Assembly: GCA_945928585.1 (NCBI GenBank)
Contig: CAMENQ010000106.1
Coordinates: 1-7,641, forward strand
Direction: 5' to 3'
DNA length: 7,641 nucleotides
Source: an uncultured Roseburia sp.
GTDB taxonomy: Bacteria; Bacillota; Clostridia; Lachnospirales; Lachnospiraceae
The notes beneath the pieces are model-generated. The model was given only the letters and a program-made list of their open reading frames with translations, was not told the origin of the DNA and did no database searches. The position numbers and the translations under genes are program-made. Shown piece after piece: positions 5,960 to 7,641 of the stretch; the stretch's first letter is position 1, and each line of letters begins with the position of its first letter.

Positions 5960-6715
5960 TTAATTATTGCAATTTAGCGACATTTTTTGTCTTACAATCT
6001 CATATGCCAAAACCCCCGCAGCCACTGATGCATTAAGGGAATCTATGTCCCCCTTCATAGGTATTGATGCTGTAAAATCGCATTTTTCCTTTACAAGTCT
6101 GCTTACTCCCTCACCTTCATTTCCGATAACAAGCCCTATAGCTCCTGTCAAATCCAGATTGTACATTGTCTCTCCCCCCATATCGGCACAGACAAACCAC
6201 ATTCCTTCTTTTTTAAGTTCCTCTATGGTTGCTGCTATGTTTGTAACCTTTGCCACAGGTGTATAATTCAATGCTCCTGCCGAGGTTCTTGCCACTGTGG
6301 CTGTAAGTCCTGCTGCCCTCCTCTTAGGTACAATAACGCCATGGGCTCCTGCCAGATTTGCCGTTCTTATAATGGCACCAAGATTGTGAGGGTCTTCAAT
6401 ATTATCCAGAATAAATATAAATGGTTTTTCGTTCTTTTCCTTTGCAGAATCAAGTATCTGCTCCACCGTAGCATATTCGTATGCTGCAGCAAAGGCTATT
6501 ACTCCCTGATGCTTTCCTGTCTTAGACATATTGTCAAGGCGTTCCTTACTTACATAGTTGACTATGGTATCTCCCTTTTTTGCTTCTCTTACAATAGTAT
6601 TTACAGGACCGTCATGACATCCGTCCTGTATAAAAAGCTTGTCTATTGTTTTTCCTGAACGAAAAGCTTCAAGCACAGCATTTCTTCCCTCTATGGTAAA
6701 TTCTTCGTATCTCAT
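5960..6715 (-). CDS. rlmB: 23S rRNA 2'-O-ribose methyltransferase, TrmH/RlmB family (SPOUT)
   Basis: This is an AdoMet-dependent SPOUT methyltransferase that methylates a ribose 2'-OH. The family's best-known target is G2251 of E. coli 23S rRNA. The 251-residue length is standard. An N-terminal substrate-binding domain (about residues 6-77, starting EGRNAVLEA) precedes the knotted catalytic domain (about 98-243). SPOUT motif 1 is DNIEDPHNLGAIIRTA (104-119, conserved N111 and R117), motif 2 is LVIGNEGEGVS (195-205) and motif 3 is IPMKGDIDSLNASVAAG (218-234, S226-L227-N228). The ATG at 6715 has a GGAGG ribosome binding site at 6721-6725, 5 nt away. It is probably the last gene of the cysS-mrnC-rlmB run, because a hairpin with a T-run follows. 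The exact rRNA target nucleotide is inferred from the family; some TrmH relatives modify tRNA. Confidence 0.92.
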   Translation of the reverse strand: MRYEEFTIEGRNAVLEAFRSGKTIDKLFIQDGCHDGPVNTIVREAKKGDTIVNYVSKERLDNMSKTGKHQGVIAFAAAYEYATVEQILDSAKEKNEKPFIFILDNIEDPHNLGAIIRTANLAGAHGVIVPKRRAAGLTATVARTSAGALNYTPVAKVTNIAATIEELKKEGMWFVCADMGGETMYNLDLTGAIGLVIGNEGEGVSRLVKEKCDFTASIPMKGDIDSLNASVAAGVLAYEIVRQKMSLNCNN

Positions 6716-6737
6716 ATATTCCTCCGTTTTAATTATT

Positions 6738-7181
6738 TTATTTACCTTCTTCTAATTTTTCCATTCCTTTTTTTATCAGGTACAGCAACCTTTCCGTATC
6801 TCCCTTTATATACAGATAGCCGCATAATGCTTCAAATCCTGTTGCTGTTCTGTAATCGCCTATTGATGCATTTTTTGCCGAGGTAAAGGACTTGGCATTT
6901 CTGCCTCTTTTATATATTCTTTCCTCCTCCTCAGTAAGCTCCTCCATCAACATATGAATAAGCTTAGCCTGAGTCTCTGCCTTTACAAGATTACTGCTTT
7001 TTTTATGAAGCTTGTTTACCTGTTCATTTCCTTCCCTTGTGACAACAAATGTCCGTATTATAATCTCATATATACCGTCTCCTATGTACGCAAGAGTAAG
7101 AGGCGAGTATGAACCCGCCTCCTCCTTTTTTGTTTCAAGGTATTCAGTTATAAATTCAAAAAAATTTAAACTCTCTCCCAT
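6738..7181 (-). CDS. mrnC: Mini-ribonuclease III
   Basis: Mini-III is a dimeric RNase III-like endonuclease without the double-stranded-RNA-binding domain. In Bacillus subtilis it matures 23S rRNA. The 147-residue length fits a stand-alone RNase III catalytic domain. Visible motifs are LAYIGDGIYE (residues 30-39, with the catalytic Asp at D35), KRGRNAK at 91-97, KNA at 103-105, and YRTATGFEALCGYLY at 110-124 with the second acidic metal ligand at E117. The ATG at 7181 has an AAGGAG ribosome binding site at 7186-7191, inside the end of cysS. The spacing is short (4 nt) and suggests translational coupling to cysS. The cysS-mrnC-rlmB order is common in Firmicutes. RlmB follows after 22 nt, which places two 23S rRNA processing and modification functions together. 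Confidence 0.95.
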   Translation of the reverse strand: MGESLNFFEFITEYLETKKEEAGSYSPLTLAYIGDGIYEIIIRTFVVTREGNEQVNKLHKKSSNLVKAETQAKLIHMLMEELTEEEERIYKRGRNAKSFTSAKNASIGDYRTATGFEALCGYLYIKGDTERLLYLIKKGMEKLEEGK

Positions 7182-7641
7182 ACTACTCCTTCTCTTGTAT
7201 CCTTTATGGCTATACCCTTATCCAAAAGCTCCTGTCTTATTTCATCTGCCCTTGCAAAATTCTTTGCTTTCTTTGCCTCTGCTCTTTCTGCTATTTTTTC
7301 ATTAATAAATGACAATTCTTCATCAGTTGCTTCAGCATTTTCCACCGGTTCATCCTTTTTTGTAAGGTCAAGTGATAAAACCCTGTCATAGTCATTTATT
7401 ACGGCAAGCTTTGTCGCATCATTTGTATCTTCCTTAAGAATATCATACACAAGAGAAAGTCCAAGTGCTGTATTTATATCATTTCCAACTGCATTTATAA
7501 ACCTTTGTCTGTATTCATCAAATATAGTCTTATCTACACTGCCGTCATCCTTTAAAGAGCCTATTCTCTTTTTAAGCTTACCGTATGCCGTCTTTGTGTT
7601 ATCCATTATTTCGTAGCTGAATTCAAGAGGTTTACGGTAAT
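7166..7641 (-). CDS. cysS: Cysteinyl-tRNA synthetase, C-terminal part (cut by window edge)
   Basis: CysRS charges tRNA-Cys with cysteine in the cytoplasm. About 158 C-terminal residues of a protein usually near 460 are visible. The frame stays open to the right edge and begins YRKPLEFSYEIM, matching the HYR-PL-FS segment that follows the catalytic domain in CysRS, so the methionine at 7606 is internal and not the start. After it comes the helical DALR-type anticodon-binding region. The end is typical of the family: a charged helix (AEAKKAKNFARADEIRQEL), then a GIxIxDTxxGVxW motif ending in VWERV. The catalytic HIGH and KMSKS motifs would lie outside the window. The stop codon overlaps the start of mrnC by 16 nt, so the two are almost surely co-transcribed. 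Identification is by recognised family sequence and is supported by the neighbours. Confidence 0.95.
   Translation of the reverse strand, partial: YRKPLEFSYEIMDNTKTAYGKLKKRIGSLKDDGSVDKTIFDEYRQRFINAVGNDINTALGLSLVYDILKEDTNDATKLAVINDYDRVLSLDLTKKDEPVENAEATDEELSFINEKIAERAEAKKAKNFARADEIRQELLDKGIAIKDTREGVVWERV

Overview
The window looks like a chromosomal piece of a low-GC Clostridia bacterium, most likely Lachnospiraceae. The evidence is an AT-rich sequence with strong AGGAGG-type ribosome binding sites, a cysS-mrnC-rlmB gene cluster of the kind usual in Firmicutes, a class II (Firmicutes-type) GalT and a GH43/AraC sugar-utilisation gene pair. This placement is inference from gene content; no species is claimed. 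Every convincing gene lies on the minus strand, so transcription runs from high to low coordinates.

Layout in transcription order. (1) 7641-5960: a housekeeping translation/RNA block made of the C-terminal part of cysteinyl-tRNA synthetase (cysS, cut by the window edge), Mini-ribonuclease III (mrnC, overlapping cysS by 16 nt) and a TrmH/RlmB-type rRNA 2'-O-ribose methyltransferase (rlmB). It ends in a hairpin followed by a T-run. (2) 5898-5604: a 295-bp, almost complete palindrome. Its two 90-bp outer arms match at 87 of 90 positions, and its GC content is clearly higher than its surroundings. It ends only a few bases before the galT ribosome binding site. (3) 5584-4064: class II galactose-1-phosphate uridylyltransferase (galT). 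An upstream GTG in the same frame would add 48 residues, but these come entirely from the palindrome and are probably not native GalT. (4) 4063-3924: a short intergenic region with nested hairpins. (5) 3923-272: a compact three-gene run of a cytoplasmic GH43 glycosidase, an AraC-family regulator and a complete ABC half-transporter of exporter type, with gaps of 35 and 17 nt. (6) 271-1: a consensus sigma-A promoter driving a well-equipped 21-residue ORF that ends in a cluster of cysteines and methionines. It looks like a leader peptide for a gene beyond the left edge.

How the genes may work together: GalT converts galactose-1-phosphate and UDP-glucose into UDP-galactose and glucose-1-phosphate. 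The GH43 enzyme has no signal peptide and would trim imported oligosaccharides inside the cell. The AraC protein, with a sugar-sensing type N-terminal domain, is the obvious candidate regulator of the GH43-AraC-ABC run. The role of the exporter-type ABC protein there is unclear.

The two things most worth a second look are the giant palindrome, whose arms read outward as nearly the same short peptide and which one arm fuses in frame to galT, and the cysteine/methionine-rich mini-ORF at the left edge.
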